Positions 9,316 to 17,339 of a stretch of DNA of 64,000 nucleotides are shown one piece after another. A model generated the notes under the pieces. The model was not told where the DNA came from. It was given only the letters and a program-made list of their open reading frames with translations, and made no database searches. The stretch is from Butyrivibrio sp. YAB3001 (GTDB taxonomy: Bacteria > Bacillota > Clostridia > Lachnospirales > Lachnospiraceae), in contig NZ_FOKR01000002.1 in assembly GCF_900112195.1 (NCBI RefSeq), positions 791,155-855,154 of the forward strand, written 5' to 3'. A program made the translations under genes and the position numbers. Positions within the stretch are counted from its first letter, which is position 1. Every line of letters starts with the position of its first letter.

Positions 9316-9357
9316 TTAAAAAGAGGGCCAGGTCCTAACGGACCGGACCCTCAAAAA
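9316..9357 (-). terminator. Terminator between gap and pgk
   Basis: On the - strand, GAGGGTCCGGTCC, loop GTTA, GGACCTGGCCCTC, then TTTTTAAT. The 13-bp stem (9323-9335 with 9340-9352) has two imperfect pairs. It lies 36 bases after the gap stop and would cut expression of pgk relative to gap, or act as an attenuator. Confidence 0.85.
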
Positions 9358-9387
9358 GTACATTTAAGATAGGTTCTTTAAAAAGAA

Positions 9388-10413
9388 TTATTTAACGAAC
9401 TTCTCGAAGTACTTGATTGTTCTAACCATCTGTGATGTGTATGAGTTCTCGTTGTCATACCATGAAACAACCTGAACTTCATAGAGGCCATCGCCGATAG
9501 CTGTAACCATTGTCTGTGTAGCATCGAAAAGTGAACCATATGTCATTCCAACGATATCTGAAGATACGATTTCATCCTCGTTGTATCCGAATGTCTCAGG
9601 ATCAGAAGCCTTCTTCATAGCTTCGTTGATTGCTTCCTTAGTGATTTCCTTGTCAGACTTAACAACTGCGAAAAGAAGAGTTGTTGATCCTGTAGGAACA
9701 GGTACTCTCTGAGCAGCGCCGATGAGCTTGCCGTTAAGTTCAGGAATAACAAGACCGATAGCCTTTGCAGCACCTGTTGAGTTAGGAACGATGTTAACAG
9801 CGCCTGCACGTGCTCTTCTAAGGTCACCCTTTCTCTGAGGTCCGTCAAGGATCATCTGATCACCTGTGTAAGCATGGATTGTTGCCATGATACCAGACTG
9901 GATAGGTGCGAAGTCGTTAAGAGCCTTAGCCATAGGTGCAAGACAGTTTGTTGTGCAAGATGCAGCTGAAATGATGTTGTCATCTGCTGTAAGTGTCTCG
10001 TGGTTAACGTTATATACGATTGTAGGAAGATCATTTCCTGCAGGAGCAGAAATAACAACCTTCTTAGCACCAGCGTTGATGTGTGCCTGAGCTTTAGCCT
10101 TTGATGTGTAGAATCCTGTACACTCAAGAACTACGTCTACACCAATCTTGCCCCAAGGAAGATTATTAGCATCAGCCTCCTTGTAGATTTCAATCTCTTT
10201 ACCATTTACTGTGATTGAGTGATCGCTGAAAGATACCTTGTCAGCATATTTGTACTTGCCCTGTGATGAATCATACTTAAGAAGGTGTGCAAGCATCTTA
10301 GGATCTGTAAGATCGTTGATTGCTACGATCTCTGTTCCTTCGTGCTCAAACATCTGTCTGAATGCAAGACGACCGATACGGCCAAAACCATTGATTGCTA
10401 CTTTAACTGCCAT
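9388..10413 (-). CDS. gap: Glyceraldehyde-3-phosphate dehydrogenase (NAD type)
   Basis: 341 residues. Oxidises glyceraldehyde 3-phosphate with NAD and phosphate. Visible: NAD-binding [24 protein letters not shown], the catalytic [12 protein letters not shown] (Cys near 152), [33 protein letters not shown], and the C-terminal [16 protein letters not shown]. The Asp in INDLTD favours NAD over NADP by family knowledge. AGGAGG stands before the ATG. First gene of the gap-pgk-tpiA series, with its own promoter and an overlapping dyad at 10462-10523, and a terminator behind it. Confidence 0.98.
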   Translation of the reverse strand: MAVKVAINGFGRIGRLAFRQMFEHEGTEIVAINDLTDPKMLAHLLKYDSSQGKYKYADKVSFSDHSITVNGKEIEIYKEADANNLPWGKIGVDVVLECTGFYTSKAKAQAHINAGAKKVVISAPAGNDLPTIVYNVNHETLTADDNIISAASCTTNCLAPMAKALNDFAPIQSGIMATIHAYTGDQMILDGPQRKGDLRRARAGAVNIVPNSTGAAKAIGLVIPELNGKLIGAAQRVPVPTGSTTLLFAVVKSDKEITKEAINEAMKKASDPETFGYNEDEIVSSDIVGMTYGSLFDATQTMVTAIGDGLYEVQVVSWYDNENSYTSQMVRTIKYFEKFVK

Positions 10414-10461
10414 TTTAAGTTCCTCCTAAAATGAATTTATAATTGATTGCTGTTACATATC

Positions 10462-10496
10462 ATTAGAATTGATAATTTTTTATCAGCAATTCTAAT
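10462..10496. promoter_or_regulatory. Dyad (operator candidate) at the gap promoter
   Basis: ATTAGAATTG (10462-10471) and CAATTCTAAT (10487-10496) are a perfect 10-bp inverted repeat with a nested GATAA/TTATC. It overlaps the last bases of the -10 and the expected transcription start, so a repressor bound here would block initiation. No CggR-like regulator gene is adjacent; the binding protein is unknown. Confidence 0.5.
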
Positions 10497-10523
10497 TCTA
10501 ATAAAATTTCTGTCATAAATCAA
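10495..10523 (-). promoter_or_regulatory. Sigma-A promoter of gap
   Basis: Read on the - strand: TTGATT (10523-10518), 17 bases, TAGAAT (10500-10495), about 80 bases before the gap start codon. Confidence 0.65.
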
Positions 10524-10816
10524 GTAAGAATAATAAAAAATGCAAGATTATTTAATACTTTCACGCTATTCAAGGCCGATAGTAGTATAATACAACCTAT
10601 AAATGAATATTGCCTTGCCATTTTATAAAATTATTATAAAAAAAGAAAAAACATTGGATAAAATAACTCTTTTTCTACTCTATTTTCTAAAATTTGTGTC
10701 GATATAAAGATAATTCTTTTCACTTTGGCAGCATCAAAACAGATATTCAAATTAATAGAAAATTGATTGAAACATTTCGTTTTTTTCCAATAATACTAAA
10801 CAAAGAAAGGTTCAAA
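10524..10816. other. Intergenic region between divergent gap and histidinol phosphatase
   Basis: AT-rich, with the gap promoter at its left end (described separately). A promoter for the + strand phosphatase must lie here, but I see only weak candidates near 10700. No other gene or hairpin seen. Confidence 0.4.
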
Positions 10817-11641
10817 ATGACTACAAAATTACCCGCAGATTACCACCTTCACACTCACCACTCAGGTGATAGCAGCGCCCCAATGAAAGACATGATCGAG
10901 AGTGCGATTTCTCATGGTCTTGGTGAGATATGTTTTACTGAGCACATGGATATGGATTTTCCTGTCTTTAAAGATGTGCCCAAGGATACATTTACCCTTA
11001 TCGTCCCGCCTTATCACGACGAAGTTTCTTTTTATCAGAATGAATATAAGGATAAGATAAACATAAAATACGGCGTGGAGCTTGGCCTTCAGCCTCAGAT
11101 AAAAGACATCAACCGCAAATTCATAAATGACAACGATTTTGATTTTGTGATCGGATCCATCCACCTTGTGGATAAGAAAGATCCCTACTACTATCCTGAT
11201 TACTGGGAAAAAGAAAATGAAGATCAGGTAATTGCCCGCTACTTTGAGCTGACAATTGAATGTCTGCAGGATTTTGATGACTTCGATGTTCTTGGGCACC
11301 TGGATTATATCGTCCGCTACACTCCTTCTAAGGGAGCAAACTATTCTTATGATAAATATAAAGAACTAATCGATGAGATCTTAAGAATAATTATCAAAAA
11401 AGGAAAAGGCCTGGACTTTAATTCGAAAGCTTTATTTTACGGTGGAAGTCCCAATCCAAATCCGGATATCTTAAGACGTTACAAAGAACTTGGAGGAGAG
11501 ATAATCACCTTCGGTTCAGATGCCCATGTCCCTGAAGGCATAGCCGGCGCCTTTGATAAAATGCGTGACATTGCCCTCTCCTGCGGTTTCGATCACTACT
11601 ACACTTATGAAAAAAAAACCCCCTCTGCTGTATTATTGTAA
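10817..11641 (+). CDS. hisJ: Histidinol-phosphatase, PHP family
   Basis: 274 residues of the PHP metal-dependent phosphatase family (HisJ/HisK type), which removes phosphate from histidinol phosphate. Metal ligands are visible in DYHLHTHHSGDS, FTEHMD, the GVELGLQPQ strand, FVIGSIHLVDK, DVLGHLDYIVRY and the C-terminal FGSDAHVPEGI. The ATG at 10817 has AAAGAAAGG upstream; the open frame extends 41 codons earlier without a site. No other his gene is adjacent, so it may be a general PHP phosphatase. Confidence 0.88.
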   Translation: MTTKLPADYHLHTHHSGDSSAPMKDMIESAISHGLGEICFTEHMDMDFPVFKDVPKDTFTLIVPPYHDEVSFYQNEYKDKINIKYGVELGLQPQIKDINRKFINDNDFDFVIGSIHLVDKKDPYYYPDYWEKENEDQVIARYFELTIECLQDFDDFDVLGHLDYIVRYTPSKGANYSYDKYKELIDEILRIIIKKGKGLDFNSKALFYGGSPNPNPDILRRYKELGGEIITFGSDAHVPEGIAGAFDKMRDIALSCGFDHYYTYEKKTPSAVLL

Positions 11642-11650
11642 AAACAATTA

Positions 11651-11713
11651 GTCAGTAATGCGCATTTCTCTTTTTTATAAAAAATAAATCAAGGAGTATG
11701 CGTAGCTACTGAC
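11651..11713. repeat. 63-bp inverted-repeat element after the phosphatase
   Basis: Left end GTCAGTAATGCGCAT (11651-11665) pairs with right end ATGCGTAGCTACTGAC (11698-11713); the right arm has two extra bases. The ATGCGCATTTCT inside resembles half of the GAAATGCGCA hairpin repeats elsewhere in the window. Lies just beyond the stop codon. Confidence 0.55.
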
Positions 11714-11857
11714 GTTATAAAATCTTAACTTTATTAGATTGTCTATATATAGTAAAATAAATATATGTAAATTCATTAATTTAAGGTATCCTGCGAAGTC
11801 AGAATATCTTTTTACGATCATATTTAACACCTTAGTCTACTTGTTTGGAGGCACCTG

Positions 11858-12598
11858 ATGAAAGCAGAATTCTATAACAAAAGCAAAAGGTCAAATATCT
11901 ATGGTTCTATTTACGTATATAAAATTGTTTCTTTATCTGTCTTTATACTGATGTCAGTTCTTCTGTCCATTAATTATCATCGCACCAAAGCTGACTTTGA
12001 GGCGCTTGGTGTTACCAAAACTCCAGAGATTTTCTATGCCGTGCAGGTTGTTATCGCTCTTTTCATACTTTCCATAATAACGGATTTCTACATCATGCAC
12101 AGAACTGCCTCTATCGGGAGATACCTCAACAAAATGGCTTATATTGACAAGCTCACAGGGCTCCCAAACAGATTCAGCTGTGATCTTATTTTTGACACTT
12201 TTAACGATCCTGAAAAGCTGCCTCACACCGGTTTCATTTTGCTTAAGCTTAATAATCTTGTAAATATCAATTCCGCAGGCGGTCATGCCAATGGTAATAA
12301 CCTTATCTCCGACTTCTGCACTATTTTTGAGGAAGTAGGTCAGATTTACGGATTTGTGGGAAGAAATGGCGGAAACGAATTCGTCGTTGTGATAGATAAT
12401 TGTGACAGCACAAACATTGACATGTTTCTCATGGATCTAACCAAAAAGCTTCATGATTATAATGAAAATAATTATATTGCGCCATTGGAGATTGCCTATG
12501 CGCGCGCGTTAAACTGCGATGAACACAAGGATAAGATTACTGACCTTATATCTCTTGTATACCAAAGATTAAGAGAATCTCCTCAGATTCTCGTTTAA
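11858..12598 (+). CDS. Membrane protein with degenerate GGDEF domain
   Basis: 246 residues. Two transmembrane segments (about 24-43 and 63-83), then a GGDEF-like domain starting DKLTGLPNRFS. The active-site loop reads GRNGGNEFVVV near residue 170 (GGNEF in place of GGDEF), and the metal-binding DxDxFK motif is replaced by LLKLNNLVNIN. Both Asp ligands are lost, so cyclic-di-GMP synthesis is unlikely; a GTP-binding or scaffold role is possible. Good ribosome binding site TTGGAGG. It stands alone before the transglutaminase/GspF cluster. Confidence 0.8.
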   Translation: MKAEFYNKSKRSNIYGSIYVYKIVSLSVFILMSVLLSINYHRTKADFEALGVTKTPEIFYAVQVVIALFILSIITDFYIMHRTASIGRYLNKMAYIDKLTGLPNRFSCDLIFDTFNDPEKLPHTGFILLKLNNLVNINSAGGHANGNNLISDFCTIFEEVGQIYGFVGRNGGNEFVVVIDNCDSTNIDMFLMDLTKKLHDYNENNYIAPLEIAYARALNCDEHKDKITDLISLVYQRLRESPQILV

Positions 12599-12658
12599 AC
12601 AAGTGCGTCTCGTTGTAAGCAGCATTATTAATCACAGAGCATATCCTTATAAAGAACT

Positions 12659-13681
12659 ATGAAACAACGACTATTAAGCCTTTTTTTCATAAATAGAATA
12701 GGGACTTTATCCGCAGCGGTTTTGGCCGCTTTTTTCCTATGCAGTTGTGCCTCTTCTTCCCCTTCTTCGGATACCAGGAGCATTCCCGATTCTGATACAC
12801 CCAAAACTGAATCTTCTGATTCTTCCAATGAAGAAGAGAACTTGCCCAGGGAAAAAGGAAGCCGCGACAACACTCCAGTCTGTCTTGTACCGGAAGCTCC
12901 CGGAGTCACTGTCTATGAAAACGAATATGCTCATCTTGATGCTTCAAACATCTCTGAAGGATATCTGACTGTAAAATACACCGGTTCTTCGGGAAAAGTA
13001 AAACTTCAGATAACCGGTCCTACCGAAATCACATACACCTATAACCTGACCGTCACAACTCCCACAGACGAAGTTTTCCCTCTTCAGAGCGGAAACGGCC
13101 AATACATCGTAAACGTATTTGAGAACCTTGAAGGCACCAAGTATACCACTGTTTTTTCACAGATGCTGGATGTTCAGTTAAGCGATGAATTCAAGCCGTT
13201 TTTATATCCAAACCAATATGTCACTTTCAGCAAAGACAGTCAGGCAGTCGCTAAAGGCCAGGATCTTGCCTACGTCTGCAACAATGAGCTTGAGGTAGTT
13301 TCAGAAGTCTACAACTTCATGATAAAAAACATCACATACGACTACGAAGAAGCCGAAACCGTCCAAAGTGGATATATCCCGGACATTGATGAAGTTCTTT
13401 CAACTAAAAAGGGCATCTGCCTTGATTATGCAGCTCTCATGACCAGCATGCTAAGAAGCCAGCAAATTCCAACAAGAATGGAAATCGGATATGCCGGCAC
13501 AGCCTACCACGCGTGGCTAAGCACCTACATTACCGACATAGGCTGGGTAAACGGAATGATAGAATTTGACGGAAAAGAATGGTCTTTGATGGACCCGACT
13601 TTCGCTTCAAATACAGACGATAAATCATTAAAAGATTTCATTGGTGATGGCAAAAATTATTCAGTTAAGTACGTTTATTAA
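12659..13681 (+). CDS. Transglutaminase-like cysteine peptidase lipoprotein
   Basis: 340 residues. Signal peptide with a lipobox ending FFLCSC (Cys 30 as lipid Cys), then a Ser-rich linker, a beta-rich middle domain and a transglutaminase-like domain. Catalytic triad: Cys near 254 in KKGICLDYAALM, His near 283 in AYHAWLS, Asp near 310 in SLMDPTF. Such exported domains are usually peptidases or cross-linkers at the cell surface. It ends 15 bases before the GspF-like gene and probably belongs to the same operon. The ribosome binding site is poor (AAAGAACT). Confidence 0.85.
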   Translation: MKQRLLSLFFINRIGTLSAAVLAAFFLCSCASSSPSSDTRSIPDSDTPKTESSDSSNEEENLPREKGSRDNTPVCLVPEAPGVTVYENEYAHLDASNISEGYLTVKYTGSSGKVKLQITGPTEITYTYNLTVTTPTDEVFPLQSGNGQYIVNVFENLEGTKYTTVFSQMLDVQLSDEFKPFLYPNQYVTFSKDSQAVAKGQDLAYVCNNELEVVSEVYNFMIKNITYDYEEAETVQSGYIPDIDEVLSTKKGICLDYAALMTSMLRSQQIPTRMEIGYAGTAYHAWLSTYITDIGWVNGMIEFDGKEWSLMDPTFASNTDDKSLKDFIGDGKNYSVKYVY

Positions 13682-13696
13682 CTTTCCGGAGGCGTC

Positions 13697-14752
13697 ATGG
13701 CAAAAAGTAAATCTACAATAAACCTAAGTAACTATGAAATATCAAGTTTTTGCAGGCAGATGGCTCTTTTGATAAAAGCCGGAATTTCACCGGCCGAGTC
13801 CATAGATATCCTTATGCAGGACACCCATGATAATTCTGCAAAAAAACTTTTGGACAGCATTTCACAGGTTCTTCTAAGCGGAGAACAATTCCATGTTGCC
13901 CTTGAAATGAACGGTTCTTTTCCCGATTATCTAATACACATGGTGGCAATCGGAGAAGAATCCGGAAGCCTTGACACCGTAATGGAATCTCTGGCAGATT
14001 ACTACGAGCGTGAAGAAAACATAAGCAGCAGCATAAAGAGCGCCGTAAGTTACCCGCTCATAATGATCTTCATGATGCTTGTGGTGGTGCTCGTTCTCAT
14101 AACCAAGGTGCTCCCGATATTCGAGCAGGTTTTTGCCCAACTTGGAACCAACATGAGCGGTTTTTCCCAGTCACTTCTAAACGTAGGAAACATCCTGAAC
14201 AGATACTCTATTGTACTGGTCGTCCTGCTTGCAATAATCGCTTTTTTGTTCATCTTCTTCTCTTCCACTTCCAAGGGAAAAAAGATGTTCAAGGACATGT
14301 TAAACAAATTCAGTGCCACAAAAAAGCTTATGCAGGATCTTGAGAGTGCCCGATTTGCCAGTGGAATGGTTCTCACACTCTCAAGCGGAATGGATACCTA
14401 TGAAGGTCTTTCTCTTGTAAACAAGCTTATAGAAAGTGACGAGATGAAAGCCCGGATTGAAAACTGCAGAAATCTTTTGATTGATGGAGACAGCTTTCCT
14501 GAAGCACTGGAAAAATCCAATATATTCACATCTTTTTATTCACAGATGGTTTCAGTTGGTTTTAAGGCAGGTTCCATGGACAGCGCTATGAAACAGATAG
14601 CTGAACGCTTTGAGCACGAAACAGAAAGAAAAATATATTCGCTCATTGCAATACTTGAACCGACACTTGTAATAATCCTTTCAATTATAGTAGGAATGAT
14701 ACTTCTTTCAGTAATTTTGCCGTTGATGGGAATAATGACGACTATTGGTTAA
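13697..14752 (+). CDS. Type II secretion / type IV pilus inner-membrane protein (GspF/PilC family)
   Basis: 351 residues, the typical GspF length. Two T2SSF domains: FCRQMALLIKAGISPAESI with IGEESGSLDTVMESLADYYE in the first half, and ARFASGMVLTLSSGMDTYEGL with VGFKAGSMDSAMKQIAERFE in the second. Transmembrane stretches lie near 118-140, 170-193 and 318-349. Platform protein for pilus or pseudopilus assembly. Four small pseudopilin-like genes follow at once; no GspE-type ATPase or prepilin peptidase is in the window. Ribosome binding site CCGGAGG. Confidence 0.92.
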   Translation: MAKSKSTINLSNYEISSFCRQMALLIKAGISPAESIDILMQDTHDNSAKKLLDSISQVLLSGEQFHVALEMNGSFPDYLIHMVAIGEESGSLDTVMESLADYYEREENISSSIKSAVSYPLIMIFMMLVVVLVLITKVLPIFEQVFAQLGTNMSGFSQSLLNVGNILNRYSIVLVVLLAIIAFLFIFFSSTSKGKKMFKDMLNKFSATKKLMQDLESARFASGMVLTLSSGMDTYEGLSLVNKLIESDEMKARIENCRNLLIDGDSFPEALEKSNIFTSFYSQMVSVGFKAGSMDSAMKQIAERFEHETERKIYSLIAILEPTLVIILSIIVGMILLSVILPLMGIMTTIG

Positions 14753-14758
14753 TAAATT

Positions 14759-15109
14759 ATGAGTAACAGATTTGAACAAAAAAACAACCAGATATTCAGC
14801 ATTTCGGACCGCTTCTATAAAATAGTATCCATTACTATTTTTATAGCTATTGCTGTGCTGTTCTTCTTTGCCGTTGATGCAACAGGCAGAAGTTCCATAA
14901 GCAAGCAACAGACCTCCCTTGAAAACGCCCTCTCCCGGGATATCGTCCAATGCTATGCGATTGAGGGTCAATACCCTCCTAACATAGAATATCTTGAGCA
15001 GCACTATGGACTTACTTATGACAAGTCAACTTTTTACGTTGAATACATACCAATTGCAGCAAATCTTTACCCCGATGTTACAGTTATTCTTATAGGTGAT
15101 AACAGATGA
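14759..15109 (+). CDS. Pseudopilin-like small membrane protein
   Basis: 116 residues with one N-terminal membrane helix (about 24-42, VSITIFIAIAVLFFFAVDA) and a short extracytoplasmic domain in which ALSRDIVQCYAIEGQYPP resembles the alpha1-turn region of pseudopilins (the GxYP turn). No canonical prepilin cleavage site is seen. It starts six bases after gspF and overlaps the DUF4860 gene by ATGA, so it is translationally coupled. No ribosome binding site of its own. Confidence 0.7.
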   Translation: MSNRFEQKNNQIFSISDRFYKIVSITIFIAIAVLFFFAVDATGRSSISKQQTSLENALSRDIVQCYAIEGQYPPNIEYLEQHYGLTYDKSTFYVEYIPIAANLYPDVTVILIGDNR

Positions 15110-15600
15110 ATCCAAATGCTGATAAACGCCACGTAATCGATACGGTTTTTGTAATATGTCTGCTACTTTTGTTCCTTTTATCAGCTCTGACTGTCATTGC
15201 GATCGGAGCAAGTATTTATAAAAAGAACGTAGCTCAGACAAGCGAAAACTATTCCCAAAGGGTTTCAATCGCATATATAACGGAAAAAGTCAGACAATCA
15301 GATATTAACGGCGCAATATATGTCGAAGAACTTTTTGGAAAAAATGTCCTTGTTATGCAGCAGACAGTAGACGATGAACTTTATAACACATATATTTACG
15401 ACTACAACGGCTATCTTATGGAACTTTTTGCCCGCGCTGACCTAAACAATTTCTATCCTCAGTCAGGCCAGAAAATCCTTAAGATTCACTCTTTTGATAT
15501 TTCTCAGATATCAGAAAGCCTTTTGTCAGCGGTTGTGACTTCCGACAACGGCGTTACTGAAAGATTTTTTATCACTGTTAGGAGCGAAAGTGCAGAATAA
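15106..15600 (+). CDS. DUF4860 family membrane protein
   Basis: 164 residues, one N-terminal helix (about 12-34, TVFVICLLLLFLLSALTVIA) and an extracytoplasmic domain. The overall form and position next to gspF match DUF4860 proteins of Lachnospiraceae, probably minor pseudopilin-like subunits. Overlaps the previous gene by four bases; the following gene's ATG comes directly after its stop. Confidence 0.75.
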   Translation: MNPNADKRHVIDTVFVICLLLLFLLSALTVIAIGASIYKKNVAQTSENYSQRVSIAYITEKVRQSDINGAIYVEELFGKNVLVMQQTVDDELYNTYIYDYNGYLMELFARADLNNFYPQSGQKILKIHSFDISQISESLLSAVVTSDNGVTERFFITVRSESAE

Positions 15601-16140
15601 ATGAACAGACAAGAGCACTCAAAAACCAGTCTTTTCCTGATGGAAATCATAATAGCCATACTATTTTTCTCCCTTTCCAGTGCAATCTGCCTAAGGCTTT
15701 TTGTCTCTGCCCATCTCCTGTCTGAAAAGGATGAAAACTTAAATAATGCTCTTATGTGGTCGCAGAACCTAACCGAAAGTTTTACGGGATGCGACGGACG
15801 CCTTCTTATGATAAAAAATCTTTATCCCGCTTCTTATTTAACGCAGTCTGATAACGAAAGTGATGGCTCCATTATTCTTTACTTTGATGATGAATGGAAT
15901 ACAGTCGACGATGAACTTCACCAGGCAGCCTACGAAGCAATTCTTTACGTAAAAAAAGAGCCTGCTTCAGAAGCCTATAAAGATGTAAACAACTACGGAA
16001 TAACTCTTACAGGTGATTCTATCACAGGCAATATCGCAATACTTGATTTAAGGAAAAGAACTGAAGGATTCGATACTATTCCTGACGACGATGAGTTTAT
16101 AATATTCCGAAACAGAATCGACCACTATTGTATGGATTAA
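15601..16140 (+). CDS. Pseudopilin-like protein
   Basis: 179 residues. The N-terminus SKTSLFLMEIIIAILFFSLS has the pilin form: short basic leader, a Glu five residues into the helix (FLMEI), and a hydrophobic helix to about residue 38. The Gly normally before the cleavage site is missing, so processing by a standard prepilin peptidase is uncertain. Starts directly after the DUF4860 stop. Function inferred from sequence shape and position. Confidence 0.7.
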   Translation: MNRQEHSKTSLFLMEIIIAILFFSLSSAICLRLFVSAHLLSEKDENLNNALMWSQNLTESFTGCDGRLLMIKNLYPASYLTQSDNESDGSIILYFDDEWNTVDDELHQAAYEAILYVKKEPASEAYKDVNNYGITLTGDSITGNIAILDLRKRTEGFDTIPDDDEFIIFRNRIDHYCMD

Positions 16141-16153
16141 CAATCCATTATTG

Positions 16154-16199
16154 CACGAAGCCGCAGTAAATGCGTGTTTCTGTAATATCATTTAAGAAT
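16154..16199. repeat. Degenerate copy of the dispersed hairpin repeat
   Basis: This 46-bp stretch matches, at most positions, the copy at 29577-29622 (ACGAA..CCGCAG..TGCG..TTTCTGTAAT.TCAT.TAAGAA). The stem has decayed. It lies between two genes of the pseudopilin cluster. Confidence 0.5.
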
Positions 16200-16218
16200 A
16201 CATATAGGACTACAACAT

Positions 16219-16623
16219 ATGAAAAAGAAAAGATCCCATGGCGCAAATGTAGGAAGCGCATCCATACTGCTGATTTTCACAGTGCTCAGCCTGGTCTCCT
16301 TTGCCACGCTGACACTGGTAAATTCCAAAGCAGATTATAATTTAAGCCAAAATCTTGCAGATCGTCAGATAGCCTATTACAGTGCCTGTCACCAGGGAAA
16401 TGCCTTTGTTGCGGCTGTAAATTCAGGCTATGAAACTGAAAATGAAAATGGTATAATAAAGAAAAGTATACCAATTACCGACAATCAATCTCTTGATATT
16501 ACGATAATTTCAAATAATATAAACAACTCTGATAATTCATCAAGTAATTACACAATAACACAGTGGCAAATTGTTAATAATGCAGAATCCGTCTACGATT
16601 ACACGCTTCCGGTATTCAAATAA
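16219..16623 (+). CDS. Small exported protein of the pseudopilin cluster (PilX-like N-terminus)
   Basis: 134 residues. Basic start MKKKRSHGANVGSASILL, a membrane helix (about 16-36), then helix with QNLADRQIAYYSACHQGN, resembling the start of PilX-type minor pilins, and an Asn/Ser-rich, short C-terminal region. Last member of the cluster, 78 bases after the preceding gene, with a possible site AGGAC. Role in the pseudopilus is inferred. Confidence 0.65.
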   Translation: MKKKRSHGANVGSASILLIFTVLSLVSFATLTLVNSKADYNLSQNLADRQIAYYSACHQGNAFVAAVNSGYETENENGIIKKSIPITDNQSLDITIISNNINNSDNSSSNYTITQWQIVNNAESVYDYTLPVFK

Positions 16624-16814
16624 AATTTGAAAAATTTAAAACAATTTTCCTAAGACTTTATCAAATTTTAATTTTTAGCATAACGATTTAACGCTCATAT
16701 TTCAAAATCCGTGTTACAATAGATTATGTACTTAGATAATAAAAAAAATAAGCAATCCAAATTGTAATTGCGTAAATTTTTTTAGCAACTAAAAATAATT
16801 ATTGGAGGTTCAAT

Positions 16815-17177
16815 ATGGGAAAAAGAATACTCATTACTGATGACGCCGCTTTCATGCGCATGATGCTTAAGGATATCCTCTCCAAGAACGGATATGAGAT
16901 TGCTGGCGAAGCTGAGAACGGAAAAGTCGCAATCGAAAAATATAATGAGTTAAAGCCCGACCTTGTTACCCTGGATATCACAATGCCTGAGCTTGATGGT
17001 ATCGGTGCCTTGAAAGGAATCAAGGCTGCAGATCCTAATGCAGTTTGTATTATGTGCTCTGCTATGGGTCAGCAGGCAATGGTAATTGAATCTATTCAGG
17101 CCGGAGCCAAGGACTTTATCGTTAAGCCTTTCCAGGCAGACCGTGTACTTGAGGCTGTTAAAAAAGCTATCGGATAA
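16815..17177 (+). CDS. cheY: CheY-like single-domain response regulator
   Basis: 120 residues, receiver domain only. Acidic pair D9-D10, phosphoacceptor D54 in VTLDITMPELDG, Ser82 in CSAMGQ and Lys104 in IVKPF. Closest in form to CheY of Firmicutes, which binds the flagellar switch; here no che or fli gene is adjacent, so it could serve the neighbouring pseudopilus or another output. Ribosome binding site TTGGAGG. Preceded by 190 bp of AT-rich DNA with a TACAAT -10 candidate near 16715. Confidence 0.88.
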   Translation: MGKRILITDDAAFMRMMLKDILSKNGYEIAGEAENGKVAIEKYNELKPDLVTLDITMPELDGIGALKGIKAADPNAVCIMCSAMGQQAMVIESIQAGAKDFIVKPFQADRVLEAVKKAIG

Positions 17178-17240
17178 TTTTCCGTTTACTTTTTGTGCCA
17201 ATTATATTTTGTGCCATACACCTTTTCATCCTTATCATTG

Positions 17241-17324
17241 CGATGAAAAAGATGGAGGTAATACTTTCCATGCAGCGAAAATTTAATTTTCTGTATGGGA
17301 AGCATTATTTCCATCTTTTTCGCG
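17241..17324. repeat. 84-bp palindrome between convergent cheY and coaBC
   Basis: Left arm from CGATGAAAAAGATGGA (17241) to CCATGCAG (17275) pairs with the right arm from CTGTATGGGAAG (17291) to CATCTTTTTCGCG (17324), about 30 of 35 positions, with an AT-rich loop. It lacks a clean U-tract and is probably a palindromic element that may also act as a two-way terminator. Confidence 0.7.
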
Positions 17325-17339
17325 TAATGAAATAAAATT

